Part shown: positions 51,552-63,739 of the stretch, in pieces
Numbering within the stretch: the first letter of the stretch is position 1
Layout of the letters: the number at the start of each line of letters is the position of its first letter
NCBI RefSeq assembly: GCF_033807715.1
Contig: NC_084596.1
Span: 33,182,879-33,246,878 of the forward strand
Origin: Cololabis saira
Taxonomy: Eukaryota; Chordata; Actinopteri; Beloniformes; Belonidae
Length of the DNA stretch: 64,000 bases
Direction: 5' to 3'
Program-made: the position numbers and the translations under genes
Notes under the pieces: generated by a model
The model's input: only the letters and a program-made list of their open reading frames with translations
What the model was told of the DNA's origin: nothing
Databases searched by the model: none

Positions 51552-54500
51552 GCTTTACTTGGGTGTCGTGAACTGAGTAAACTTTTTTTCTCACTAGCTG
51601 TGTACGTCATTGGACTGAAAACTTTAGGGACGGTCAAGCCTGTTGTTGTAGGTGGAAGTTCCAGATGCAGGTTGATTATAATATAAAAAAGACCAATACC
51701 ATGCACACAAATAAATAAGTAAAGATAATAAAAAGTCAAAGGCTGCAGTTGCAGGTAATCAAACAGCATGGGCAGGAAAACGGCCAGAGACCTACAAACA
51801 CATGAAAGATAAAGAGCACTGAAGAAATAAGGGACATAATACTATAGCAGATAGCTGAATAATGTGAAGTTACCTATTGGTGCATATTAACAGATAACAT
51901 ATACAGTGGCAGCTGTAGAAGGGATGCCAAAACATCACATTACAGCTGATTACATGCACTAGTTCATAAATGCATTTTAAAGAGTGTTGCAGTGGTCATT
52001 TCTGCTTTGTCCACTATAGTGCACAACCTTCAAACTTATTTCTGTTCAATATCCCACCACTATCCCAGAATCCCACCGCCATCTCAAAAACCCACCGTCA
52101 TCCCAGCATCCACCTGCCAGAGCCTACAGATCAGGAGCTTCAAATGCTGCTCCTAAACCCCAATATCTCAGTGTGGGTATAGAGATGAGGTTGGAGCACG
52201 GAGGCCAAAGTGTCCAAAGTTACCAAAAGAACAAAATATTTGCTTTAATAATGTTAATGACACGTATGTTCTCATAACGTGAGCTGATTCCTTGAACTGA
52301 AGAGGATGGAGGAGAGAAGAGCCGTCTCCAAAACAAATCATATAAAAAATACCCATCAAATTAAGGTGAAGAAGAAAAAAATGTTTTATTCATTAAAGAA
52401 ATACATGTTATTTTTTTTATCATTATTTATTTGTATTAAAAAAGACAAAACAAATGAAGATGACTAAAATACTGAATGGGACCTAAAAATGACATTCATT
52501 AAACACAGTAACTGAAGTAATTACATCAGAAAAACAAGACTAAACTAACATCACCAGATGCCAAAAAAATATAAAAGACATAAATATAAAATAAAGAAAC
52601 ATAGTCCATGGAAAATACAAAGACGACTCCCGATGCTCCAGCTGACCTCTTCACAATAACCGTGTACGGAGAGAAGCTCTCTGGGCTGCAGGACATGTTT
52701 GTGCTGCAGCAGGAAGAGCGAGTCTCCAGGATGCATCGCCACACATGCATCTATAAATCCAGTGCTGTGCTTCACTTAATGTTTCAAACTTTCTCTCTTT
52801 TACCTGCATTTTTATGTCTGTTGAACGTTTGGTTTTGGAGCACGTACACTCTTTTGGCCCGCCAAATCACAGCAGCCACTAAATGAATAAAGATAAGATT
52901 ATTCAATGAAAATCATTCAGGCTGGCTAATAAAGTTATAAATATTAGCAATACACAAATGTATGTTTTTGTCAAAAAACAGAAAATAATCTTACATAAAG
53001 TATATTACATAATACCAAGCGTTTCTTAAATATGCAAAACATCAACAACAGTTTTGAGACGTCGTTTGTGTTGACAAACTACAAACTCAGAACCCGTTTT
53101 GAACCACTGCTTATTATGAAGAGATCAAATCTGAGGTCCTGTAGCCCAGTTTGACCTGCTCACCAGGATTCAGCCATGTGGGAGTCCAGAGATCCTCCGT
53201 GTCTGTCTCCAGACAGGAATGAGATCATTTTTTCAGTCCAACTTATTTCCCTCTAGTTTTCTGATGCTGATGTGAGATGGCGATGACAGTCAGGCTCCTT
53301 GTTCATGACGCCGGCGCCGGTGCAGGGTGCAAACATCTGTATATCTGTGAATGCACGTGCGTGTCCGTCACCGAGGCCTCGGCCCGTCACTGTACTGGCT
53401 GAGCTGTCACTTTCTTAATTGCCTGAGCGTAACCTCGCCCTGCTCTGCTTAACTGGTTAATTGCCACGTCTTTCCAGCACAAAATGAAAGAAATTCTCCA
53501 TTCAAGCTTTACTGGATGAGATGCGAGGCTACTGACATTGTCATAATATGGTGTATGGTTTGTCCTTCTAGTAATATCTCAACCCCTGAGAGTTTCATCA
53601 CACTCAAAACAAATAAATGCATACAGTAATGTGAAACTAATAATCCGATCTGGTGCAACTCAAAATAATTAAATAGCTTGTTATTCTTCCCAACCACTAG
53701 GTGAAGTGTAAAAGCACACGCAGAAACCCTTAAATCTGCGAATTCATAGAGAAAAGATGTACTTCTCTTTGAGTGCATATCCAAATATCCAAAACTAAGC
53801 CACAGAAAACACACAGAAAACACATCAACACAAGAGAAGCCGCAACAAAATGTGGGAATAATTTCTCCTGAGCTGAGGAATGAAAAATAATCAATTATAA
53901 ACCAGAAAGCACAAAAACAAGACAAAGTGAATTGAACGCTGATTGAAATGATGCAAATATCATTCTAATGTGATGCTAATCAGCAGAGGGAGGGAGGGAA
54001 GCGGCGCCAGGTAGGAGGTAAAGTTTGCTTAGAGAGCGAGCTGGCGAGACAGCAGGCAAATGGGCAACGCTTGAGTGAGCAGTGAGCAGGCTAGCCATGA
54101 TGCCTCGATGAGAAAAGGACCATTAAACGACCACAAGACAGTGAGGCGGCGAGAAAGCCACTTTGAGGGAAGGCCCTGTGGGCTGATGAATGCTGATTAG
54201 TTTCCAAATTACATTTTTACAACTTATATTAGTTCTTTTCGTCCCTGATTCACTTCCCACATCAAAACCTGTCTTTTGGAAAAGTTGTTTTCTTTGCCTT
54301 TCGTATTTGGACTTGCTTATTTAGGAAAGCCTCGTTAAACTCCACTTTTGCACCACCTGAAGCAGAAGTTTAAATTGTACTGTGGTGACAAATATTTATG
54401 GAACATAAACAACTCATAATCTTTTGTCATCCATCATGCTCGCGAAGCTCCAGGTCCTCTGTTGGTTTCTCGTGTTTCTGATTTGTCTGTGTTGAACTGC

Positions 54501-55712
54501 TCTTCTCATCCGTGTTGTTTTAAGAATCTAAAAACGATTGAAGTTTAGTTAAATTAGATTGTTACGATGTGTTATCAAGTGTTCATTAACTGATACATGG
54601 ACATGGATAACTTATAATGAGGTCTTTTCAGGCCATAATATAGCAAACACACATCTTTTACAGAGTTATAAGTTCATTTACGCAAATGATCTAACGACAT
54701 TAGACAGAGACATAAAGACAGACGGCCCTTTGGCGCCTGTGAGTCAGTGCTGGATCCATGAAAATACTTCTCAAATCATATGACTCCATGTTGCAGCAAA
54801 ATAAAACCTGTCAAAAAAGAAATTTAAAACAGACATTTAAAAAACTTCAGTAAAGCTTACAGCAAAGCTTATAAATTACACAAATGAATATAAAACAATA
54901 ATTTTTCCTCTTCAGAAAACAAAAATGCTCCAACATTTATGGGTGGTTCACCTTTTAAAATCTCAGATTTAAAATAAAGATATGGTTTAAATGGGTCTAT
55001 TTTTTCTCTTTTGTAAATGTACATTATAAAGAATACCAAGTAATTTATAGACACTATTTTAATTTGAACCAGAGTAGTTTGTAATAACCAAGGAGTCATC
55101 TCTAATGCACCCCCGCTGTCACAGTTTCCAGGTTATTTTAATTGCTGGGTTTTCTGGTGTAACAGAGGCATTCTCAATGAATATTCAAATCTGTAAGATG
55201 TCACGTTGACAGGTTCTTGTTCGTCACGATGCAGGTGAATTTCTGCTTTTAGAAGAACAAATCCTGAGTTGAAACTAAGATAAAAAATGTAGCAGACCTT
55301 CTGAGCACATCATCATGATGAGAAGGATCTTCACAACTAACACTTGTATTCTCTCAATGCTAAAAGGCTTCATTTCAGAGAATGCCATACTTCTTTTCCA
55401 AACAAAAGATAATCAGGACGCGCTGTAGTTCTGCTGAATAATGTCCTGGCAGATCGTGGTGTGAAAGACAGAAAAAGGCTTATCTTGTTTATCAGTACCT
55501 TCAGTGATAAACTCTGTCCTCTTTCCCTCTTTAAACTGTGGTCTGTGATAAAGATTTGCCTTCATCTGTGCTAATGGTGCTGCTCCATCTTTCCTCACAC
55601 AACAACAATCCCAGCTGCTTTATTTGCTGCTGTCAGTATCTCCAAGTTAAAGACCTTCTGAGACAAAGAGCAAATACCTTCTGTATGCCTGTTGGCTTGT
55701 CCAGAGCACAAA

Positions 55713-55715
<3 letters not shown>
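51552..55715. other. gene-less stretch
   Basis: No gene assigned. It includes the coding-like segment at 52614-52748, described separately, and a unique GC-richer stretch near 53930-54180. The rest is AT-rich and featureless to the eye. Confidence 0.4.
52614..52748 (+). other. coding-like orphan segment, unassigned
   Basis: A 135-bp GC-balanced block in AT-rich surroundings. The + frame from ATG at 52608 reads ENTKTTPDAPADLFTITVYG and then EKLSGLQDMFVLQQEERVSRM. Third positions are biased to G/C (CTG CAG GAC ATG TTT GTG CTG CAG CAG). I do not recognise the protein, and neither a convincing acceptor nor a donor brackets it. It might be a retro-pseudogene scrap, an exon of an unrecognised gene, or chance. 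Confidence 0.25.

Positions 55716-55777
<62 letters not shown>
55716..55777. repeat. (CA)n microsatellite
   Basis: 62-bp CA run. Confidence 0.98.
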
Positions 55778-55779
<2 letters not shown>

Positions 55780-58700
55780 GCATATGCAATCAACAGCTGG
55801 GGAGAGGCTGCAGTAATCACCTGCATCACCCTGATGTGCTGCTGGTGAGGAGGAGCATGTTAATGGCAGACCAGCAAAGGGAGGGAAATGGCAATATCGA
55901 AAATAGGCGACACAACTCCATTTCTTTTTGAACAAAATATTAATGATCTTTCATTTGGATCTCATCACAGATGTGGCTGGGTGGAAATTGCATTCTGTTG
56001 GGCAGAAGTCTAGGGAAGACATGAGACAGGATAATAGCCAATAGGTGTTTGGGAGAGAGGGAGTCAGAATGAATGAGAAGGAAAGACAGAAGGAAACAGA
56101 ATTGACAAATTCCCATGATGGCTGCGCCACGAAAGGAGAAGAGGGAGGGTAAGGAGGGGTGAAGAACAGGAGAAAAAGAGCAGAAAGATTGGAAATTGAA
56201 ATTTATGACATTGAAAATGACTATGACGGAGACAGAGCCAGGTCCCTCTTTGCTCTCGCCTCTTTGGTAGCAGTCAACCTTGCAATGAGGGCAGATCAAA
56301 CAAAAATAGGCAGTTAAGGGGGCAGAGGGGGGAGGCGGGCATTGAGCACTGCGGATGGGACGAGAGAGGGGGGAATGGAGGAAGAAAAGAAGTGGTCAAG
56401 GTGGTGGGACAAGGGGAGGGATAGAGAGATGGGAGGAGGTATAGAGAACAGGCAAGGAGGACATTAAAGGAGGAAATGATGATATTGTCAGAGAGTGATG
56501 TAAATCGTGGCAGCTACATAGTCAACAGATACAGTCGGCTGGCTGTGCCGGCCGCGGCCTGTCTCAGCCGCGCTGGCACTGACAAATGGAATATTTTCAG
56601 AGGACTTAATCAGAGGAAAATGGGCTTTCATGTGCTCGCCTACCCGCTCTGGCGCTCGCACAGAGAAATGATTGCTTGTCGCTCTTCCCATCCTTGTCTC
56701 TTCCTCTCACAGTCACTGGATGTGGCTACTGAACCTTGCAGAGGTTACGAATAAGAAATTAATCACTCCATGTTTCATAAAAGATGCAGAAACAGTGAAA
56801 CAAACACAATCACTTTGCTGTCCTAATGGCCTTTGATTTGAGGAAGTAGGTAGGACTTAGTAGACAGGATGTTTTTGCGGGGAATGCTTTTAAAAAACTT
56901 AATTAACAAACTAGAAAAAGAAAAGTCAGATTATGAGAGGAAATAAATTTACAGTTCATTGTCTGTTCTTTTTGGCTTGATTAAAAGCATGTGTGAGTCT
57001 TGACACAAACAAGTTGAACTTTATTAATTAAAATGCAAAATACAACACAACGAGACAGTATGATTCAAAGACTCCCATCACCCACTCAATAAAATCTATT
57101 AAGTGTCATGAAAGCCTCGTTTCCTACAGTTGTGTTTGATGAAGTACATGTCTGCACGCCCACAGGAGCAGCAGAAACACCTCCATACTACAGACAGCAG
57201 TGACATGATCTATTTCTCCCGTGATGAATGTACCAATTTGTTGCCCTGTTGCCCTGTCTGCCTAATTTGTTATGATGTGACAACAGGAAGACTCTTTTCT
57301 GTGATGATGAACTTGCTGCTGGTGTGAATCAGCAGATAAGTGGGATGTAAATGTCAGGATGTTCTGTGTTGCCATTGAAGCACTGATGTTTCTCAGTGTG
57401 ACGGATTTCACTGATAGATCTTCTGACCAGTCTGTTCTTTTCTTAATCCAAGTGATGGGTTGGTTTTTCTGTTCTTTTCCATCACAGACAAAGCAAACTG
57501 CTATTTCAGTTCTGTTCACTCAGCAGGGGATTAAATAGCTTACCACAAATGATGAGAAACTTAAATTCCCAAATGAGAAAAAGTTGGGGTGATATGGAAA
57601 AAAGGGGGAAAAAGTGATTCTTACATTTATATGGACTTTCCTTTCTATCTGGACAATGTAAATCTGAGGTCATTCATGTTTATTCACATTAGTCTCATTT
57701 TATCTGTTAAAATACATCAGATTTTACATCAGGCCTGAAATATATCCTAAAAAAGTTGCTATGGGGAAATTAAATTTAAAAAAAGATGATAGCGTTACAA
57801 GCATGCAGTGTCAACAGGTGATTGTAATGTGGTTAGGTAAAAAAGCAGTATTTATGAAAGGGTGAACCTTTGGAGAGCAATATGGGCAGAGGACCTGCAC
57901 TTTGTCAATAAATGTAGAAAAATCAATTGGAGATAGAACATTTGGGAAATATTTCTTCTTCAATAAACATCTGGATTGGATTTGCATAATTAATCCCTGC
58001 ACAGTGAATTTTAAACCTTAAAAAGGAATCTGGAGGAGTTTTATTGCGTGAAGGGAAAGGATGCAAACCTAAGCTGACCCATGATCTCTCATCCCTCAGA
58101 CAGCTCTATAAATAACTGCAATTCATTAACGGCTGATATAAATACATGACGGTTCACTTTAAAAAACCTTATTTCAAACACTACAATGCAGAGTTACATT
58201 TCCAAACACCACTTAAAACTTGACTGTTTTGAAAAGGAATCCTGATTTCAACCTTGTCCCAAGGTGATGGTGACACCTCTGGGCTCAGAAGCATCTAGAA
58301 GAGACCACTGCACCTGCATTGCTGATATTTATTTTATTTTTCTCCAAGAAAAGGAGGCCGGGTTATTCCAGAAAGATGAAAGAGGCCCAGTCTGTCTTCA
58401 AAAACAAGTCTAAAAGCCTCTGTCCTGGAATGAGATCGTATTAGTGTCCTTGGCAAAGCTCATTTACACATCTGTCATGGCAGCATTAAGTCAGAAAAGT
58501 ACCCGGAGATATTAAAGGAACATTTACCACATCCAGATGTCTTTATCAAGAACATTAATGTGTTTTTCAGTAATTCAAAACTACACTGTTGCCCATATGG
58601 TTGAAATAAAACCTTTTCTTCTCACTTTTCATGAAAAAAGAGGAATAAAAAGAAATAGTGTTTCTGAAAACAAAAGAATTCCAACTTTATTTGAAACAGT

Positions 58701-58977
58701 GTACATTCTGCACACATTACAAACTTGGCTTAGGAAGAAGCAGGTAATGTGTAGGTTTTGGGCAGAACAATGCTTGATGTTTATTTAATTATTTCCTTCG
58801 TCTACTATGAACCTCAAACAAAACCTGCTCCATCACATGTTTCCACTCGCTCATTACGCTTCATAACCAGCCAACGCAGAAAGGCTGGTTGAAATCAGTG
58901 CTGTCCATGGTGCTGATGGAGACATATTAGCCTTTCCTCTGGATTGCAATAACTGTAACACTGAACACTCACTAGAC
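55778..58977. other. gene-less stretch with candidate conserved non-coding DNA
   Basis: No exon is recognised. It contains a purine-rich GGGA tract at about 56310-56475, a GC-rich unique block at about 56490-56760 and a unique stretch around 58030-58150. Confidence 0.4.
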
Positions 58978-59634
58978 CAGGGGTCGGCAACCCAAAATGT
59001 TGAAAGAGCCATATTGGACCAAAAACACAAAAAACAAATATGTCTGGAGCCGCAAAAAATGAAAAGTCTTGTATAAGCCTTAGAATGAAGGCAACACATG
59101 CTGCATGTTTCTATATTAGTTATAACTGGGGGAAGATTTTTTTTTCATTATGCACTTCGAGAAAAAAGTAAATGTCGAGAAAAAAGTAGAAATGTCAAGA
59201 TTAAAGTTGAAGTACAATCTTGAAAAAAAATCTTGAGAAAAAAAGTCTAAATGTTGAGAAAAAAGTCTAAATGTTGAGAAAAAAATCGAAATGTTGAGAA
59301 AAAAGTAGAAATGTCAAGATTAATGTTGAAGTACAATCTTGAGAAAAAAGTCAAAATTTCAACAAAAGTCTAAATGTTGAGAAAAACATTGAAATGTTGA
59401 GAAAAAAGTCGAAATGTCAAGATTAAAAAGGAAAGGAAAAAGGAAGAAAAAAAAGAGGAAAAAAGGAAAAAAAGAAGAAAAAAGAAAAAAAGGAAAAAAG
59501 AAGAAAAAAAGAAAAAAGAAAAAAAGAGAAAAAAAGAAAAAAAAACAAGAAAAAAAAAGCTCTAACATTTTTGAAAAAGCTCCAGGAGCCACTAGGGCGG
59601 CGCTAAAGAGCTGCATGCGGGTTGCCGACCCCTG
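58978..59634. mobile_element. hAT non-autonomous element with intact TSD
   Basis: The ends CAGGGGTCGGCAACCC (58978-58993) and GGGTTGCCGACCCCTG (59619-59634) are perfect inverse complements, bracketed by a perfect 8-bp duplication CACTAGAC (58970-58977 and 59635-59642). The 657-bp body holds many diverged AAATGTTGAGAAAAAAGTC-type units (about 59160-59425) and a long purine AAAAGG/AAGAAAAAAG tract (about 59425-59560). No transposase. Confidence 0.92.
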
Positions 59635-59752
59635 CACTAGACAGTGCTCTGGTGAAATTTGAAAACTTCTCTACAAGACATGATTGATAGTAATGGTATT
59701 TTAGAGGGCTGATGGTGATTTGTTGCCTGCCAACTTATTTCCTTGTGGTACA

Positions 59753-59889
<137 letters not shown>

Positions 59890-60403
59890 CCGGGCAACAG
59901 GCTGCCCTGTGAGGGAGGGTAGTAATGGCTTGTTGAGCTTCTATAAGGCTGGGCCTCGGGGCCGGTCACAGCCATATCTCACACCGTATCGATCAGCTCA
60001 GAGCTAAGTGTGGCCCAGAGCCCTTCATCCCTTCTCCATCTCCTTCTCATCTCCCTCTCTCCCTGTTCTTGATCCTGTAAAGTTATAGCTGTACTCATGT
60101 CAGGCAGGTAATTATCATTGATCTGCTTCTGCAGACGGTGACAAATTCTCCTCTTGCTCTACCCGCTGATCTGAAATCCATCATGGCCTGATGCCCTGCC
60201 TTCACCACAGATGGACACATGCTGTCAAAACAGCTCAAATCTCCGGATGGAAGGATTTGTCATCTTTATCTTGAACCTAACCAAGCACAACACTGTTTGT
60301 TTTCAGTTTTACACTTAAAGATGGCTTCATTTATCATGCAATGTCACAAACTGACATGTGTACCCCCTCTTTGAATCCTATGTCTTTTTGCATAAAAACA
60401 TAA

Positions 60404-60475
60404 TACTACTACTACTATTACTACTACTACTGTCATTTAGCAGACGCTTTTATCCAAAGCGACTTACATCTGAGA
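60404..60475 (+). repeat. (ACT)n plus CATTTAGCAGACGCTTTTAT-type repeat
   Basis: Eight or so ACT/ATT units, then CATTTAGCAGACGCTTTTAT and CCAAAGCGACTTACA. That phrase is scattered widely through teleost genomes as part of an interspersed repeat whose class I will not assign. The right boundary is unclear. Confidence 0.65.
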
Positions 60476-61440
60476 TAAAGACACAAGCAAATAATATCAT
60501 ATCATCTCATCACATTGGGTCTTAGTATTAAGCAAATACAACTTCGGACAAATGACAACATACAATTTTTTCGTTGTGCCATTTAAAAAAAATGAAGCCT
60601 GAAAGAAACTAAAAAATCATGAGGGCAATACAAAATGCTCTCTTTTCATAGTTGGGCGCTGCTAATCATCAGCTCAGCAATTTGCTAGTCTTTGAGATTC
60701 AGATGTGTATTAAAACAATACCATGGAAGAAAAACATGGTCTCAAAGAAACATTTTTTGCTGCACATCCACTTGCTCAGTTAATGGAAAGAGTTATTAAA
60801 TAGTTTTCAAGCAGTTTGGAGTTTAGTGTTCTATAGTGAGAAGGATTAAGTGTGTGTGAAGCTCACATAGATATGAAAAAAGAAAGAGAAAAGAAAAAAT
60901 TGAAGAGCTACATCTCAGACCTTATAGGCTTCACTGAGCTTGTTAAATTTTAAAGCACCACAACAGCACAATTAGAAGGAGCAGAAAGCCTCTTCTGTCT
61001 AAATAGAGCACGGATGCTCGACTCAGTTTAGAAAACCTAAACAAACCACAAAACCTCTGGAACAATGTCCTACTTAGGTTCATTTGGTTGGTTCATAGTG
61101 GGAAGTGTGATGGTTGGGTTTAGTTTGCAACCACAGGAGCCGAGCACCTTGCAGTCACTGAGTTGACCATGAACTCATCTATGTCTGAGTTTCAGAAGCG
61201 AATATGAGAAGACCTGTCCAGCAGCTAAAACTTGGTTGAAACTGGGACATGAAACAGAACAGAGACTGGATCTCCACCAACGGACCAATGGGCCAAAATT
61301 CAACCAAACAATGTGAGAGACAGATAAAGTCAAACAAGAAAAGGCTACCTCAGGTTAGTGCTGTTGAAGTGTATGCCCAAAGCTAATCATCATAGTCTGC
61401 AAGCTTGTCCTCTGAGATCTCTTCTCTGTCTGTGCAGTGG

Positions 61441-61480
61441 ACACGCACACACACACACACACACACCCACACACACACAC
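61441..61480. repeat. (CA)n short microsatellite
   Basis: CA run interrupted by ACGC and ACCC. Confidence 0.92.
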
Positions 61481-61839
61481 ATATGCATATAGATAGAACA
61501 TATTGTATATATGTTTGCAAATGAGAAAATGAGTCTGTCGGTGCGCGAGAGTCTCCTGCAGGATTTGTACTGTTCAGTCTGGAAATGTACCTGGGGTTTT
61601 GAGTCACCTGACAGCTGCTGCTACCCTGGGACTTGCTTGGTAGAAGAAGAGGTTTGATGACCCTGTTAACCTCCCCGAAAATGTCCAAATGAAATCTGAT
61701 AAGGACATTAGTGGCCGTATAACAGATACTTTGGGCTGTGGCAAGTGTTAGTTCATTGTTTTGATGTTAAGAAATCAGCAAACACAGATTATTGTTTAAA
61801 TGTTGAAAGAAGATTTACAGCTTAAAGGAGTCTGTGGGT

Positions 61840-62260
61840 TGTTCAGGTCCTTGCGATCCTCTACCAGAAGCCTGGGAGTTTGAGGGTTGTACACTGTATT
61901 TTTGCTCCACCAGCTGGGATGTCACGGCCCTGACGGCCAAACGGCCAGGTGTGTTCACCTTCCACAGACAGAAGAACCAAATTTACCCTGCCGTGCTCCT
62001 TCTTGATATTGCTATTGCTTGAGATTGCTATGTGTATCACTACTACTTTCCTCTTCCCAGCTATACTCAGCACAGATGTTCCTGCACAGTGTTCCCACTT
62101 CTTGGTTGTGGTGATCCATTTATGCCAAACAGCCAGCATGTAGCAACCCATTATAATGTGCTGGATGTTTTCGGGAAATCTTTGCACAGTCTGCAGCTAG
62201 GGTTTTGTCCAGTGTGGTAGACCCTAGTCTGTAATGTTCGCTCTCTAGGTATGTTTTGTA
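61840..62260 (-). mobile_element. degenerate non-LTR retrotransposon ORF2 C terminus (minus sense)
   Basis: On the minus strand, fragments RFPENIQHIIMGC (a Cys/His end-domain phrase), VVVIHIAISSNSNIKKEH and CTTLKLPGFW occur in order. They correspond to the C terminus of a teleost LINE that normally reads FPE.IQHI..GC, AVVIDVAIP.DSNIRKKEHEK and RRTLKLPGLW. Frameshifts and missing stretches between them show a decayed, non-functional copy. Confidence 0.6.
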
Positions 62261-63248
62261 CCGCTCTGATTAATGCCCCAGTGCTTCAGAAGTACCTGTA
62301 CTTGTAGTATATATCCCAGGCTTTACAGTGTTGAATTAAACAGGGTGATTAGGCTTTTTCCTGTCAAAACAGCCACATTGTTAATAATTCTACCTCATAA
62401 GAAGCACAATAAAGCCCTAAATACACCCCCTGCCCCACCGTCATCCCACCCTGTTCATCTTTTATCATTCAGGACTTGTCATTCAAAACCCTCACCTTAA
62501 CTACTGATGATTTTCAGTTTGTGATTGGAGCCTAAGTTGCACACAAACACACTCTCACACCCCTCTGCCCACTAATCTATAGCAGACAAATGAGGCTGGG
62601 CTAACAGAGTGGGGCAGGGAGAGAAAGGATTGACTCAGAGAGGGAGGCCTAATTACCAGAGACTCATTAGGAGTCTTAAAGAGGCTGTGATTAGAGATGT
62701 TTGCTCACACAGCATGCTGCTGCTGGGCTTAATGACTGGGACTGATCACTTGCTAGTTTAGCCTACAGCGTGACGGGAATTAGAAAAGTGTGCAAACACA
62801 AGAGTTGAGCTGTGTGGCTGCATCCAGCAAGTTTATTTGTTCACAAACATCTAGCTAGTGTTTAATCAGACTTGATTTTCAGATAAGATAACATTGCATT
62901 AGAGGTGTAACAGTAGTGACAGTATCAACAGCACTGTTTGCTAATTGGATCAGCTGAAGAGCACATACACATTAATTAGAGGTGGTCCAGATTTTAGCCT
63001 AGAAGCGAGAGCACAACTTTGCACAACAAATTTGTTACTATTTTCCAACTGCAAAAAAAGAAAGGAGCATAAAACATCCTTTATGATGTTTAGATGACGT
63101 GCAAAAGCTTAAATATCCACCTGCTTCTTTCAGATCAGCACTGTGAGAATATTTCAAGTTCCCAGTGAACTTCGACAGCGGTGGAGGAAAGGTGGAGACG
63201 ATGGGGACAATGTTCCAAAGTTATGAGGCAGCTGTACAGTATGCAAGT
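62261..63248. other. gene-less stretch
   Basis: Unique-looking sequence. The segment at about 62590-62780 is rich in TAATTA/CATTAG-type motifs and may be conserved non-coding DNA. No gene is recognised. Confidence 0.4.
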
Positions 63249-63263
63249 AGAAATACGTCCAAC

Positions 63264-63703
63264 GTCCAAGTTTTCTTATATTTGGGAACCTATTCTTTCT
63301 TTTGTTAATTATTTGGCATCCTTGGAAGATTAATTTAATTTTATTTAATTTAATTATAGGGAAGTATGATATTGCTAACCATGTCTATTTTTTTAGGGTT
63401 CCTCTTATGTCTGTTTATTTAAATTTTTATTTATTTATTTATTTTTTGTTGTTTTGTGTGTCCTGTATTTTATTGTATTACTTTATTTTTCCTATTATTA
63501 TTGTCTTCAGTCAGAGTTTGATTGGTAATTGGTACTTACTTTGGTTTGTTATGTTAAGTTTTGTGTCCTTAATTATTTTACTTGTTTTTTTTTGTGTGTG
63601 GTAAAATATAAAACGGGGTATTCTGTCAAATCCTTTAAAAAATGTTTATCATGTAATATGCATTACATCGACTACCCAATAAAGAAACATGTTAAAAAAA
63701 AAA
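63264..63703 (+). mobile_element. 5'-truncated L1-type retrotransposon insertion
   Basis: A perfect 15-bp target duplication AGAAATACGTCCAAC flanks the segment (63249-63263 and 63704-63718). The insert ends with AATAAA (63678-63683) and a run of about 11 A. Its + strand encodes IIGKYDIANHVYFFRVPLMSVYLN, given here only as the phrases IIGKYDIANH and VYLNFYLF. These resemble the L1 ORF2 C terminus (LGK..IHK.K......F..FLNE). Terminal duplication plus poly-A and truncation fit target-primed reverse transcription. Confidence 0.75.
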
Positions 63704-63739
63704 AGAAATACGTCCAACATGCTCACACACTTCGACAAC

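Noticed and set aside
53509..53925. 138-aa open frame on -
   Set aside because: Low-complexity Phe/Ser/Leu-rich translation of AT-rich DNA; no domain.
59359..59662. Lys-rich and Phe-rich frames
   Set aside because: Translations of the purine tract inside the hAT element.
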